From Alphaproteobacteria bacterium (GTDB lineage Bacteria > Pseudomonadota > Alphaproteobacteria > Thalassobaculales > Thalassobaculaceae), in assembly GCA_022822665.1 (NCBI GenBank), contig JAJEAR010000072.1, forward strand, positions 1 to 34,888: DNA of 34,888 nucleotides, given 5' to 3'. Position numbers and translations under genes: made by a program. The notes beneath the pieces were generated by a model. The model was given only the letters and a program-made list of their open reading frames with translations, did not search any database and was not told where the DNA came from. Shown here piece after piece: positions 1 through 8,245 of the stretch. Position 1 is the first letter of the stretch; every line of letters starts with the position of its first letter.

Positions 1-135
1 TACCTCGACGAATTCGTCTTCCGATTCAACCGGAGGAGAACCAGACACGCCGCCTTGCGTTCACTGTTCACCCTCGCAATCAACGCTGAACCTCTGACCT
101 ACAACATGTTGATCAAACCGGAGCCAAGTGCATAA
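1..135 (+). CDS. IS1595-family (ISXO2-like) transposase, C-terminal end only
   Basis: The frame is open from the first base to a TAA at 133-135 and gives 44 residues. They begin YLDEFVFRFNRRRTRHAALR and end in TYNMLIKPEPSA. The block [Y]LxEF.FRFNRR, then a short tail with TYNMLIK, is the characteristic C-terminus of ISXO2-like DDE transposases of the IS1595 family, so I read this as the end of a cut-and-paste transposase whose body lies upstream of the window. It runs on the same strand as a second IS1595-type transposase start at the far right edge. No terminal inverted repeat could be placed confidently in the 180 bases that follow, and those bases hold no gene. Confidence 0.85.
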   Translation, partial: YLDEFVFRFNRRRTRHAALRSLFTLAINAEPLTYNMLIKPEPSA

Positions 136-316
136 GCGGTAAAGGCGAAATCCCGTCAGCGCCCGTTAAACCTGGGCTAGGTAAATCGTAACGATACTCT
201 TGATCGAAACTCTTGCCTGACGCACTTCAACAGGCAATGCCAAAGGTACGTTGCAGATCTGTGTATACGGCGAGTTTCGGATTCGGTGAAGTCGAAGCCG
301 GGGCAGGAGCGATAGC

Positions 317-2059
317 ATGCTGATGCAAGATGAGGACATCCGCCGCCGTCTTCGCCTGGGCGAAGATAGCCGATGGGAATTCAAGCGGATCGAGTTCAGC
401 GGCAACAAACCGACCAATCCGCACGGGGACAGTCTCGCAGACGAACTGGGCGCGTTCGCCAATGCGGACGGCGGCATCATGTTATGCGGGGTGACCGACG
501 ACGGAACGGTTGCGGGCATGACGCGGGAACAGATGGCTGCTCTGGATCGCCTTCTAGTAGAGGTCAGCACTGACACATTTGAGCCGCCATTGCGCATCGA
601 AATTCAGCACAGGGAACTGGATGGCAGGGAATTCCTGCTGGTGGCTGTGCCACGAGGTGAATCTCTGCATGAACGGGCCGGGCAGGCGTTTGTTCGGGTT
701 GGAGCAACCAAACGACGCCTTGAGAGGGCCGAGAGCTTGAGGCTGGCGCAGTACCGTGCGCAAAACCGCTATCTCTGGTTCGACAAGCAGATCGTACCAG
801 ACACCGGTTTCGAAACACTCAGCGAGCGCCTGTGGGAGCCACTGCTCAGTGTGACGGGCGCAGGAGATCCACGGCGAGGCTTGGTGAATCTCCGCCTGTT
901 GGCGCGGGATGAAGCCGGCGTGGACCGAGCCACAGTGGCCGGCATATTGCTGTGCGCTCCATCGCCGCAGGAATGGATGTCACAGGCAACCATCATGGCG
1001 ACCTGCTATCGCGGACTGGATCGAGCCTCGGGCCAACTGGACGCACAGGAGATCACCGGTCCTCTTCCGGTACAGATCGCAGATGCCGTCAGGTTCGTCG
1101 TTCGGAACATGCGTGTGTCCGCGCGAAAGAGCCCTGAACGGGAGGACGTTTCCCAGTACAGCAAGGCCGCCGTGTTCGAAGCGGTGGTCAACGCAGTTGC
1201 CCACCGCGACTACTCCGTGTCCTCGCGAAGGATCCGACTTTCCGTGTTCAAGGACCGCCTGGAGATCGATTCTCCCGGCCAGCTTCCGAATGGCATGACC
1301 ATCGAAGCCATGGAGGCCAGTCAGGCAACCCGTAACGAGGTGATCGCTTCCGTGTTCGGTCGCATCCCCGTCGCCGACGTGGCGGGATCGGGCCATCGTA
1401 GGTACCTGATGGAGCGGCGGGAAGACGGCGTATCGATCATCCGCACGGAAACCGAAGCAGCCACCGGTGTGCCGCCGGAATACGAGCTGGTCGACGGATC
1501 GAACCTGGTCCTCCGTGTCCCCGCCGCGAAGCTGGAGCTTGTTCTCGCCAACGCGACCGTCACGGTGCACTCTCGGGGCGAACCTCTCGTCGGCATCGAG
1601 GTTCTCGCGCATTTTCCGAACAACACCTGGGTGCGGGCGGTCACCAACGAAGCCGGCGAAGCGGCCCTGGACTTGTACACGACGCATTTGCCGATGACGA
1701 TCTATGCGGCCGGGCCCGGTTATTCGGCCGGACTCCAGACAATGTGGACGCCAGGTCGGGGTGGACTGCTACTCGGACTCGAGCCCCTTGAATCCGGCGG
1801 TGCGACGATTTTCGCCCAGAATACAGGGCACCTTCCCGGCCTTCACGGGCGGTTAAACCCGATACGCGATGCGTCCGACCGAACCTGGCTGTACGCCGAC
1901 AACATCGCCATCGATGAGGGACGCAACCAGCCGGTTCCGTTTCGGCCGGGCAAACCGATACGGCTGACAGACAGCCGTGGCACGCAATTGTCGGCCACCA
2001 TCGTAGACATTCGCGGGCGGTCCGCCTTGCTCGAGTACCAACCGTTCACACCGTGCTGA
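317..2059 (+). CDS. AlbA_2 (Schlafen-like) putative DNA-binding protein with ATPase-like module and extra C-terminal domain
   Basis: The 580-residue protein starts at an ATG preceded by AGGAG at about 305-309. Residues about 14-150 match the AlbA_2 domain: WEFKR near 20-24, ADELGAFANADGGIMLCGV at 41-59, then FVRVGATKRR near 125-134. Residues about 250-365 match the HATPase_c_4 region of RecG-like transcriptional regulators, with VFEAVVNAVAHRDYS (286-300), DSPGQLPNG (319-326) and ATRNEVIASVF (337-347). About 190 further residues form a segment with beta-rich character: 410-465 resembles a carboxypeptidase-regulatory/Ig-like fold (TVTVHSRGEPLVGIEV), and 510-577 is unrecognised. That tail is not usual for the family. 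Relatives are annotated as transcriptional regulators or putative DNA-binding proteins, and some AlbA_2 proteins occur in phage-defence loci. The neighbouring IS1595 end suggests an acquired gene. The two N-terminal domains are secure; the biological role is not. Confidence 0.85.
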   Translation: MLMQDEDIRRRLRLGEDSRWEFKRIEFSGNKPTNPHGDSLADELGAFANADGGIMLCGVTDDGTVAGMTREQMAALDRLLVEVSTDTFEPPLRIEIQHRELDGREFLLVAVPRGESLHERAGQAFVRVGATKRRLERAESLRLAQYRAQNRYLWFDKQIVPDTGFETLSERLWEPLLSVTGAGDPRRGLVNLRLLARDEAGVDRATVAGILLCAPSPQEWMSQATIMATCYRGLDRASGQLDAQEITGPLPVQIADAVRFVVRNMRVSARKSPEREDVSQYSKAAVFEAVVNAVAHRDYSVSSRRIRLSVFKDRLEIDSPGQLPNGMTIEAMEASQATRNEVIASVFGRIPVADVAGSGHRRYLMERREDGVSIIRTETEAATGVPPEYELVDGSNLVLRVPAAKLELVLANATVTVHSRGEPLVGIEVLAHFPNNTWVRAVTNEAGEAALDLYTTHLPMTIYAAGPGYSAGLQTMWTPGRGGLLLGLEPLESGGATIFAQNTGHLPGLHGRLNPIRDASDRTWLYADNIAIDEGRNQPVPFRPGKPIRLTDSRGTQLSATIVDIRGRSALLEYQPFTPC

Positions 2060-2462
2060 TCGCCAGCGTGTCCATGCGTTCGCAGTAACTCACACTACGG
2101 CTTCGAACACCGTACCTCCCTCCGGCCCGGCTGATACGGCGACAGCACAGACCAACGGGTCTTTACCGCTAACTCAACCGCATGGCCCGCCGCGAAACAG
2201 GGGATCCGTGCAGCAACCAGCGTTCCTGGTGACAGGGCAGGAACGGGACAACTGGATCGCCGAACAGTTTCGACGTGAAGGTCGTCGGCCGCTTGCGCCC
2301 CTTGTCCGGTCCTGTTACCCCTGCGGCCTGGAAGACACGGTGGAACCTGCGTAAGGGTCGCGGCTCGCTCCGTCGCCGGGTGACGCCGGCGTCCCGGGCT
2401 AACCGGCCCGAACCGATCCCTCCCGTGATCCCGATTCTCCCACGCGAACGGAGAGATGTTCG
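2060..2462. other. Intergenic region upstream of aroA
   Basis: These roughly 400 bases separate the AlbA_2 gene from aroA. I see no convincing coding sequence, tRNA or repeat. A 63-codon frame at 2275-2466 is arginine- and proline-rich and looks like a composition artefact. The stretch presumably carries the promoter of the aroA-cmk-rpsA run, but no clear -35/-10 pair stands out. Confidence 0.5.
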
Positions 2463-3791
2463 GTGACCGGACTCATTGCTCGCGCATCATCCCGGTTGAA
2501 CGGAGAAGTCCGGCTGCCCGGAGACAAGTCGATCTCGCACCGCGCCCTGATCATGGGAGCGCTCGCGGTGGGGGAAACGCGCATCCACGGCCTGCTCGAA
2601 GGCGACGACGTGATGCGGACCGCGGCGGCGCTCAGGCAGCTCGGCGCGGTAATCAGGCGCGGCGGGGACGGGACCTGGCGGGTACATGGCCGGGGTGTCG
2701 GCGGGTTCGACGAACCCGAAACGGTGCTCGATCTCGGCAACTCCGGCACCGGGGTTCGACTGCTCATGGGAGCGGTCGCCGGCCTGCCGGCCACCACTTT
2801 CTTCACCGGCGACGCCTCGTTGCGGCGGCGCCCGATGGAGCGGGTCACCCGGCCGCTCGCTGAAATGGGGGTACAGGTCCTGGCCCGCGAAGGCGGGCGG
2901 CTGCCGCTCGCGTGTACCGGCCCGCAGGTGCTCCTGCCGCTCGACTACACCCTGCCGGTCGCATCGGCCCAGGTGAAGTCGGCGATCCTGCTCGCGGGCA
3001 TCGCGGCTCCGGGCATCACCACCGTCATCGAACCTCACCCGACGCGCGATCACACCGAAACCCTGCTTGACCAGTTCGGCGCCACCGTGGAGATCGAGAG
3101 GCAGGCAGACGGGGCACGGCGGGTGTCGGTGACCGGCGAGCCTGAACTCGCGGCCCAGCCGATCCGGGTCCCGGTCGACCCGTCCTCGGCCGCGTTCCCC
3201 GCCGTCGCAGCACTCCTCACCCCCGGCTCGGAAGTACGGCTGCCCGGGGTCGGAACCAATCCGCTCCGCTTCGGACTCTACGAGGTACTCGCGGAAATGG
3301 GAGCCGACATCGAGATCCGTTCCGTGCCGGGCCCGGGCGAACCGGTCGCCGACCTGCGTGTGCGCTCGTCGGAACTGCATGGCATAACCGTGCCGCCCGA
3401 GATCGCGCCCCGGATGATTGACGAGTACCCGGTTCTGGCCGTTGCCGCCGCGTGCGCACGGGGTACCACGGTGATGAACGGCCTTGCCGAACTGCGGGTG
3501 AAGGAAAGCGACCGGCTCGCGGCCGTTGCCCGCGGTCTCACCGCCTGCGGCGTCGTGGTCGAGGAAGGAGAGGACCGGCTCGTGGTCCACGGCGCACCCG
3601 GAGCGGTCGACGGGGGTACGGTGATCCGTTCCGGACTGGATCACCGCATTGCGATGGCGTTCCTTGTGCTGGGCCTCGCGTCACGCGACGGCATTGCCAT
3701 CGATGACGCGGCAACGATCGCGACGAGTTTCCCCGGCTTCGCCGAGACATTGCGAATGCTTGGAGCCGACATCGCCGAGCACACGGAATGA
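2463..3791 (+). CDS. aroA: 3-phosphoshikimate 1-carboxyvinyltransferase (EPSP synthase), class II-like
   Basis: This cytoplasmic enzyme transfers the enolpyruvyl group of PEP to shikimate-3-phosphate, the sixth step of the shikimate pathway. The 442-residue product begins at a GTG. Landmarks are LPGDKSISHRALIMGA (about 18-33), LGNSGTGVRLLMG (about 92-104), RPMERVTRPL, ASAQVKSAILLAGI, EPHPTRDHTETLLDQFGA, MIDEYPVLAVAAA, LRVKESDRLAAV and LDHRIAMAFLVLGL near the end. The overall pattern is closest to the CP4-like class II enzymes of alphaproteobacteria. In the loop that reads NAATG in CP4, this protein reads NSGTG, so the position that is Ala in CP4 is Gly here, as in class I enzymes (alignment by eye). 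Its stop overlaps the cmk start (ATGA), showing translational coupling. Order aroA-cmk-rpsA is classical for alphaproteobacteria. Confidence 0.97.
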   Translation: MTGLIARASSRLNGEVRLPGDKSISHRALIMGALAVGETRIHGLLEGDDVMRTAAALRQLGAVIRRGGDGTWRVHGRGVGGFDEPETVLDLGNSGTGVRLLMGAVAGLPATTFFTGDASLRRRPMERVTRPLAEMGVQVLAREGGRLPLACTGPQVLLPLDYTLPVASAQVKSAILLAGIAAPGITTVIEPHPTRDHTETLLDQFGATVEIERQADGARRVSVTGEPELAAQPIRVPVDPSSAAFPAVAALLTPGSEVRLPGVGTNPLRFGLYEVLAEMGADIEIRSVPGPGEPVADLRVRSSELHGITVPPEIAPRMIDEYPVLAVAAACARGTTVMNGLAELRVKESDRLAAVARGLTACGVVVEEGEDRLVVHGAPGAVDGGTVIRSGLDHRIAMAFLVLGLASRDGIAIDDAATIATSFPGFAETLRMLGADIAEHTE

Positions 3792-4420
3792 TCATTGCCG
3801 TCGACGGCCCCGCGGCAGCCGGCAAGGGGACAATCGCGCGCAGGCTGGCTGACAGGTTCGGGTATGCCTATCTCGATACGGGAGCGCTGTATCGCGCGGT
3901 TGCCTTCTCGCTGCTCCGCGCCGGCGTCGATCCCGCGGACCCGGAGGCGGCAGCGCGGGCCGCGGGAAGCCTGCATCTTCCTGACACCGACGACCCCGGA
4001 ATCCGGACCCCGGAGGTCGGGCTCGCCGCCTCGGTCGTGGCCGCAATACCCCGGGTGAGAGCCGCGCTTCTCGACCTTCAGCGCGACTTCGCCCGGCGGC
4101 CGCCGGACGGGAGCCCCGGCGCCGTGCTCGACGGACGCGACATCGGCACGGTCGTCTGCCCCGACGCCGACCGCAAGATCTTCGTGACCGCAACACCGGA
4201 GGTCCGCGCCGGGCGGAGGCACCTGGAGTTGCTTGGCCGCGGTGAGCACTCTATATATTCTAGGGTGCTTGCGGACCTTCGGGAACGCGATGCACGCGAC
4301 GCTGGCCGGGTCGATGCGCCCATGCGCCGATCCCGGGATGCGATGGTGCTGGACACCAGTTTCATGACCGCGGACGAGGCGTTTCGGCGTGCATGCGCCT
4401 TCGTCGAGTCCGCACACTAG
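3788..4420 (+). CDS. cmk: (d)CMP kinase
   Basis: Cytidylate kinase phosphorylates CMP and dCMP to the diphosphates with ATP, recycling pyrimidine nucleotides. The protein has 210 residues, normal for the family. The P-loop is DGPAAAGKGTIARRLADRFG (residues about 5-24), followed by YLDTGALYRAVA, the CMP-binding region LDGRDIGTVVCPDADRKIFVTA (about 114-136), and RSRDAMVLDTS near the C-terminus. The ATG overlaps the aroA stop by four bases, so the two are co-translated. A 281-base gap separates it from rpsA, which probably has its own leader and promoter. Confidence 0.96.
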   Translation: MIIAVDGPAAAGKGTIARRLADRFGYAYLDTGALYRAVAFSLLRAGVDPADPEAAARAAGSLHLPDTDDPGIRTPEVGLAASVVAAIPRVRAALLDLQRDFARRPPDGSPGAVLDGRDIGTVVCPDADRKIFVTATPEVRAGRRHLELLGRGEHSIYSRVLADLRERDARDAGRVDAPMRRSRDAMVLDTSFMTADEAFRRACAFVESAH

Positions 4421-4701
4421 CCGCTTCGGCCCGGGAAAGACGGGTCGCAAGCAGGAGACGCCGGTGGAACAGGAGTGACCGGGTGTCAGTACCACCCGGC
4501 CTGGAGTCCCACTCAAACCGCTGCCGCTCCACGGTTTCGGGGCGGTAACGGGTGCAACCAGGTGGCGGCCGGTTGCGGACAGCGAGGATGACACCCCGGT
4601 AACGGGGGCGTTGCACATCGCGTTCGCCGCTCCGGTCGGTTCACCGCAACCGTCGTTCGCATCTGGATGCGGACGGTCAAGTCCACGGACAGGGAGTTTT
4701 C
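4421..4701 (+). promoter_or_regulatory. rpsA leader / intergenic region
   Basis: This 281-base gap between cmk and rpsA has no gene of its own. The only clear element is the Shine-Dalgarno AGGGAG at 4691-4696, five bases before the rpsA ATG. Ribosomal protein S1 genes are commonly autoregulated through their leader in other proteobacteria, but I cannot identify an S1-binding structure by eye. The region may still hold an rpsA promoter. Confidence 0.4.
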
Positions 4702-6423
4702 ATGGCAGAGACCGCTGTTGTCGGCGCCGATACAGAGAATTTCGACGCCCTCCTCGCCGAAGCCCTCGGTGATCACATCAGCATCGAGGGAAGCGTGGTC
4801 AAGGGGACCATCATTTCCCTCGAGGGTGATTTTGCCCTTATCGATGTCGGCCTCAAGTCGGAAGGCCGGGTCGCGCTCAAGGAGTTCGCTCCTCCGGGCC
4901 GGGATCACGGCCTCAACCCCGGTGACGAGGTCGAGGTGTACGTCGAGCGGATGGAAGACCGTAACGGCGAGGCGATGCTCAGTCGGGACAAGGCCCGTCG
5001 CGAGGAAGCATGGGCGGCGCTGGAAACGGCGTTTGCCGATCAGAACCGCGTTACCGGTACCATCTTCGGCCGGGTGAAGGGCGGATTCACCGTCGACCTG
5101 TCAGGAGCAACTGCCTTCCTGCCCGGCAGCCAGGTCGACATTCGACCGGTTCGCGACATCGGGCCGCTGCTCGGAACTCCGCAGCCGTTCCAGATTCTCA
5201 AGATGGACCGCAGGCGCGGCAACATCGTGGTCTCACGACGCGCGGTGCTCGAGGAAAGTCGGGCCGAGGCGCGCGCCGAACTGATCGCCAACCTGAAGGA
5301 AGGCCAGGTGCTGCAGGGCGTGGTCAAGAACATCACCGACTACGGCGCCTTTGTAGACCTTGGCGGTGTGGACGGCCTGCTGCATGTCACCGACATCGCC
5401 TGGCGCCGGATCAACCATCCGAGCGAGGCGGTGCAGATCGGCCAGACCGTGGACGTCCAGGTCATCCGGTTCAACCCGGAAACCCAGCGCATCTCTCTCG
5501 GCATGAAGCAGCTCCAGGCCGATCCGTGGGAAGGAGCCCAGGCGAAGTACCCGGTCAGCACGAAGTTCATCGGTCGGGTGACCAACATCACCGATTACGG
5601 CGCCTTCGTCGAACTGGAACCCGGTATCGAGGGACTGGTCCATGTCTCGGAGATGAGCTGGACCAAGAAGAACGTCCACCCGGGCAAGATCGTGTCGACC
5701 AGCCAGGAAGTCGAGGTCATGGTGCTGGACGTCGATCCGGTCAAACGGCGCATCTCGCTCGGTCTCAAGCAGTGCACCCCCAACCTGTGGGAAGAGTTCA
5801 TGGCGCAGTCGCCAGTCGGTACCGAGATCGAGGGCGAGATCAGGAGCATCACCGAGTTCGGACTGTTCGTCGAATTGAACGGCGATATCGACGGGATGGT
5901 GCACCTGTCCGATCTCGACTGGGAGGTGCCGGGCGACGAGGCGATCAAGCAGTACAAGCGTGGTGAGATGGTCAAGGCCAAGGTGCTCAACATCAACCCG
6001 GAAAAGGAACGGATCTCGCTGGGCATCAAGCAGCTCTCGCCAGACCCGTTCAAGACCAGCGCCGCTGCGGTCCGCAAGAACGCCATCGTGACTTGCACCG
6101 TCAACGAACTCCTGGATGCCGGCATCAACGTTACCGTCGCCGACGGGCTTTCGGGGTTCATACACCGCTCCGAACTCTCACGGGATCGTTCGGAGCAGCG
6201 TCCGGACCGGTTTGCGGTCGGCGAGAAGGTCGATGCAAAGATCACGCAGATAGACCAGAAAAGCCGCCGGCTGACGCTGTCGATCAAGGCCCGCGAGATC
6301 CAGGAGGAACGCCACGCGATGGAGCACTACGGTTCGTCCGACAGCGGTGCGAGCCTCGGCGACATCCTCGGTGCGGCGCTCAGGCAGCGGGAGCAGAACC
6401 AGCAGTCCGAGGACGGGAACTGA
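4702..6423 (+). CDS. rpsA: 30S ribosomal protein S1
   Basis: S1 binds mRNA on the small ribosomal subunit and helps initiation on structured or weak-Shine-Dalgarno messages. The 573-residue product contains six S1/OB repeats. Their first strands begin near residues 34 (GTIISLEGDFALIDVG), 114 (VTGTIFGRVKGGFTVDL), 203 (LQGVVKNITDYGAFVDL), 288 (FIGRVTNITDYGAFVEL), 376 (IEGEIRSITEFGLFVEL) and 462 (VTCTVNELLDAGINVTV). Repeats three to five carry the typical GLLHVTDI/GLVHVSEM/GMVHLSDL strands. Length and repeat number match the long, full S1 of proteobacteria. The start is supported by AGGGAG five bases upstream. The C-terminal tail is Gln/Ser-rich and probably disordered. Confidence 0.97.
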   Translation: MAETAVVGADTENFDALLAEALGDHISIEGSVVKGTIISLEGDFALIDVGLKSEGRVALKEFAPPGRDHGLNPGDEVEVYVERMEDRNGEAMLSRDKARREEAWAALETAFADQNRVTGTIFGRVKGGFTVDLSGATAFLPGSQVDIRPVRDIGPLLGTPQPFQILKMDRRRGNIVVSRRAVLEESRAEARAELIANLKEGQVLQGVVKNITDYGAFVDLGGVDGLLHVTDIAWRRINHPSEAVQIGQTVDVQVIRFNPETQRISLGMKQLQADPWEGAQAKYPVSTKFIGRVTNITDYGAFVELEPGIEGLVHVSEMSWTKKNVHPGKIVSTSQEVEVMVLDVDPVKRRISLGLKQCTPNLWEEFMAQSPVGTEIEGEIRSITEFGLFVELNGDIDGMVHLSDLDWEVPGDEAIKQYKRGEMVKAKVLNINPEKERISLGIKQLSPDPFKTSAAAVRKNAIVTCTVNELLDAGINVTVADGLSGFIHRSELSRDRSEQRPDRFAVGEKVDAKITQIDQKSRRLTLSIKAREIQEERHAMEHYGSSDSGASLGDILGAALRQREQNQQSEDGN

Positions 6424-6442
6424 TCGCGGAGGCGCAAGCCCG

Positions 6443-6871
6443 ATGGCGGAACGACTGGAAGGCGGCTGTCATTGCGGCAACCTGCGGCTGGAGTTCCACG
6501 CCGCAGGTCGCTTCGAGGACCTCCCGATCCGGGCCTGCCAGTGTTCGTTCTGCCGCAAGCACAATGTCCGCGCGACCGCCGACCCGGGCGGTCGCCTGGA
6601 CATCGTGATCCGTAACCGCGACAGCCTGTCGGCCTACCGGATGGGACACGGTATCACCGACTACCTGGTTTGCCGCGACTGCGGCGTCTACGTCGCCGCA
6701 GTCATGGAGGATGAGAATGCAGGTGGCCTGCTCGCCACCTGCATCGTCAACGCGCTCGATGTGGCACCCGAACGCGTCTCGGACCCGGTTCCGATCGACT
6801 ATGGCGGGGAGACCCCGGAAGTCAGGCGCGGCCGCCGGCGCCAGCGCTGGATGCCGGCCAGGATGATCTGA
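6443..6871 (+). CDS. GFA-family (Mss4-like fold) zinc protein
   Basis: The 142-residue product starts MAERLEGGCHCGNLRLEF. An in-frame earlier start exists at 6347 but lies inside rpsA; the ATG at 6443 follows GGAGG at 6428-6432 and fits the family N-terminus. The zinc ligands of the glutathione-dependent formaldehyde-activating (GFA) family are visible: CHC (residues 9-11), CQCSFCR (about 33-39) and VCRDCGVYVAAV (about 72-83). The family takes its name from S-hydroxymethylglutathione synthase, but most small members have no proven activity, so formaldehyde chemistry should not be assumed. It begins 19 bases after the rpsA stop and is followed closely by the SixA-like gene, so read-through transcription from rpsA is likely. 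Confidence 0.88.
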   Translation: MAERLEGGCHCGNLRLEFHAAGRFEDLPIRACQCSFCRKHNVRATADPGGRLDIVIRNRDSLSAYRMGHGITDYLVCRDCGVYVAAVMEDENAGGLLATCIVNALDVAPERVSDPVPIDYGGETPEVRRGRRRQRWMPARMI

Positions 6872-6884
6872 CCGGGCACATCAT

Positions 6885-6890
6885 GAAAGG
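6885..6890 (+). promoter_or_regulatory. Shine-Dalgarno deciding the SixA-like start
   Basis: GAAAGG sits seven bases before the ATG at 6898. The upstream in-frame ATG at 6883 has no comparable site in front of it. The second ATG also places the conserved LLLVRHAKSDW strand at the very N-terminus, as in relatives. Confidence 0.55.
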
Positions 6891-6897
6891 CCGGTCG

Positions 6898-7422
6898 ATG
6901 AAGACGCTGCTTCTGGTCCGGCACGCGAAGTCGGACTGGTCGGATCCGGCACTCGATGACCACGACCGGCCGCTGGCGCCACGCGGGATCCGGGCGAGCG
7001 GACTGGTCGGAAACGCCCTTGCTTCCAGAGCCGCTCCTGGCGTCGTCATCTCCTCGACCGCGATCCGGGCGCGCGATACGGCGAACCGGATCGCCGCGTA
7101 CTGGGTTCCGTCACCGCCGGTGGTCGAAAGACGGGAACTCTACCTTGCCGCACCCGGGCAGATGATCTCTGCCCTTGGCGCCTTCGGGGGCGCACACGAA
7201 ACCGTGATGCTGGTTGCCCACGAGCCCGGCATCCGCCATCTCGCCCTTGCCCTGGACGGCTCGGCGGACCCGCCCTTCGCGGCACGGTACCCGACCGGGG
7301 CGGTCACGGTACTTCGCTTCGAGGCAGACCGCTGGTCGGCACTCGAACCCGGCAGCGGTGTGCGCGTCGACTGGATCCTGCCGCGTGCCCTCGAGCGGGC
7401 GGCTTCGCGTCCGGATACGTGA
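6898..7422 (+). CDS. SixA-like phosphohistidine phosphatase (histidine phosphatase superfamily)
   Basis: The 174-residue protein begins MKTLLLVRHAKSDWSD, with the catalytic RHA (a variant RHG) motif at residues 8-10. A second conserved histidine sits in VAHEPGIRHLALAL near residue 106. SixA enzymes remove phosphate from phosphohistidine, for example on the HPt domain of ArcB in E. coli, and alphaproteobacterial relatives are usually stand-alone genes of unknown target. I prefer the start at 6898 over 6883 because of the GAAAGG seven bases upstream. It lies 26 bases after the GFA gene and ends eight bases before the convergent enoyl-CoA hydratase gene. Family assignment is firm; substrate is not. 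Confidence 0.88.
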   Translation: MKTLLLVRHAKSDWSDPALDDHDRPLAPRGIRASGLVGNALASRAAPGVVISSTAIRARDTANRIAAYWVPSPPVVERRELYLAAPGQMISALGAFGGAHETVMLVAHEPGIRHLALALDGSADPPFAARYPTGAVTVLRFEADRWSALEPGSGVRVDWILPRALERAASRPDT

Positions 7423-7430
7423 CCGTCCGT

Positions 7431-8204
7431 TCAGCGGCCGGTCCAGTTGGGCCGGCGCTTTTCCGCAAACGCCCGCGGTCCCTCGATGGTGTCCTCGCTG
7501 TTGCGCAGCGTCGTCACGCTGTCGTACTGCATCCGCATGGCGGTGCGCAGGTCGGCGTATTCAAGGCCGCGGCGAACCACGTCCATGCTGGTCCTGATCG
7601 AGACCGGCGAACACTCGAGGATCTGTCCGGCAAATTCGCGCGCGGCGGACAGGGCCTCGCCCTCCGGCACCACCCGGGTCACGAATCCCAGATCATGACC
7701 TTCAGCCGCCGGGACATGGCGTCCGGTGAGGATCATGCCCATCGCGTGTTTCGGCGGAATCATCCGGGGCAGGCGATGCAGGCCGCCGGCCAGTGCCGCC
7801 AGGCCGACGCGCGGCTCCGGGAGGGCGAACCGCGCGTTCTCCGCGGCAATGATGACATCGCAGGCGAGCGCAAGCTCAAACCCGCCGCCCATGGCCACTC
7901 CGTTCACGGCGGCGATCACCGGCTTGGCCCGGTCGAACCGCTCGGTGAGGCCTCCGAAGCCGCTGGGCGGGCGCTCGCGGGTTCCGCCCTCGGCCTGGAA
8001 CTTGAGATCGTTTCCGGCACTGAATGCCCGTTCGCCCGCCCCGGTGAGGATCGCGACCCACAGCGACGGGTCGGATTCGAATTCGTTGAAGGTCCGGTCC
8101 AGCTCGAAATGTGCCGGTGAGTGCAGCGCATTCATCCGTTCGGGTCGGTCGAGCGTGACCACCATGACATGGCCGTCCCGCTCGACCCGGTGATACTCGG
8201 GCAT
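7431..8204 (-). CDS. Enoyl-CoA hydratase/isomerase family protein (crotonase fold)
   Basis: This 257-residue soluble protein has the crotonase signature: LDRPERMNALHSPAHFEL near the start, the oxyanion-hole strand GERAFSAGNDLKF (about residues 56-68), and NGVAMGGGFELALACDVIIA (about 100-119) with the second oxyanion glycines. FALPEPRVGLAALAGGLHRL follows. The position usually taken by the hydratase glutamate reads EPRVGLAA, and the second catalytic glutamate is not obvious, so isomerase or hydrolase activity is possible. GGGAG eight bases upstream supports the ATG. It lies 41 bases downstream of the MaoC-like gene on the same strand, so the two probably form an operon for CoA-thioester metabolism. 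Confidence 0.92.
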   Translation of the reverse strand: MPEYHRVERDGHVMVVTLDRPERMNALHSPAHFELDRTFNEFESDPSLWVAILTGAGERAFSAGNDLKFQAEGGTRERPPSGFGGLTERFDRAKPVIAAVNGVAMGGGFELALACDVIIAAENARFALPEPRVGLAALAGGLHRLPRMIPPKHAMGMILTGRHVPAAEGHDLGFVTRVVPEGEALSAAREFAGQILECSPVSIRTSMDVVRRGLEYADLRTAMRMQYDSVTTLRNSEDTIEGPRAFAEKRRPNWTGR

Positions 8205-8245
8205 TCTCTTGCTCCCGTTGTAGCTTCGAGGCCTCGTTCGGCGGT

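Noticed and set aside
136..316. Search for the IS1595 right-end inverted repeat
   Set aside because: No stretch convincingly matches, as an inverted repeat, the sequence near 34680-34770 at the other edge.
2275..2466. 63-codon plus-strand frame upstream of aroA
   Set aside because: Arginine/proline-rich, no Shine-Dalgarno, no motif, and it overlaps the aroA start; probably a composition effect.
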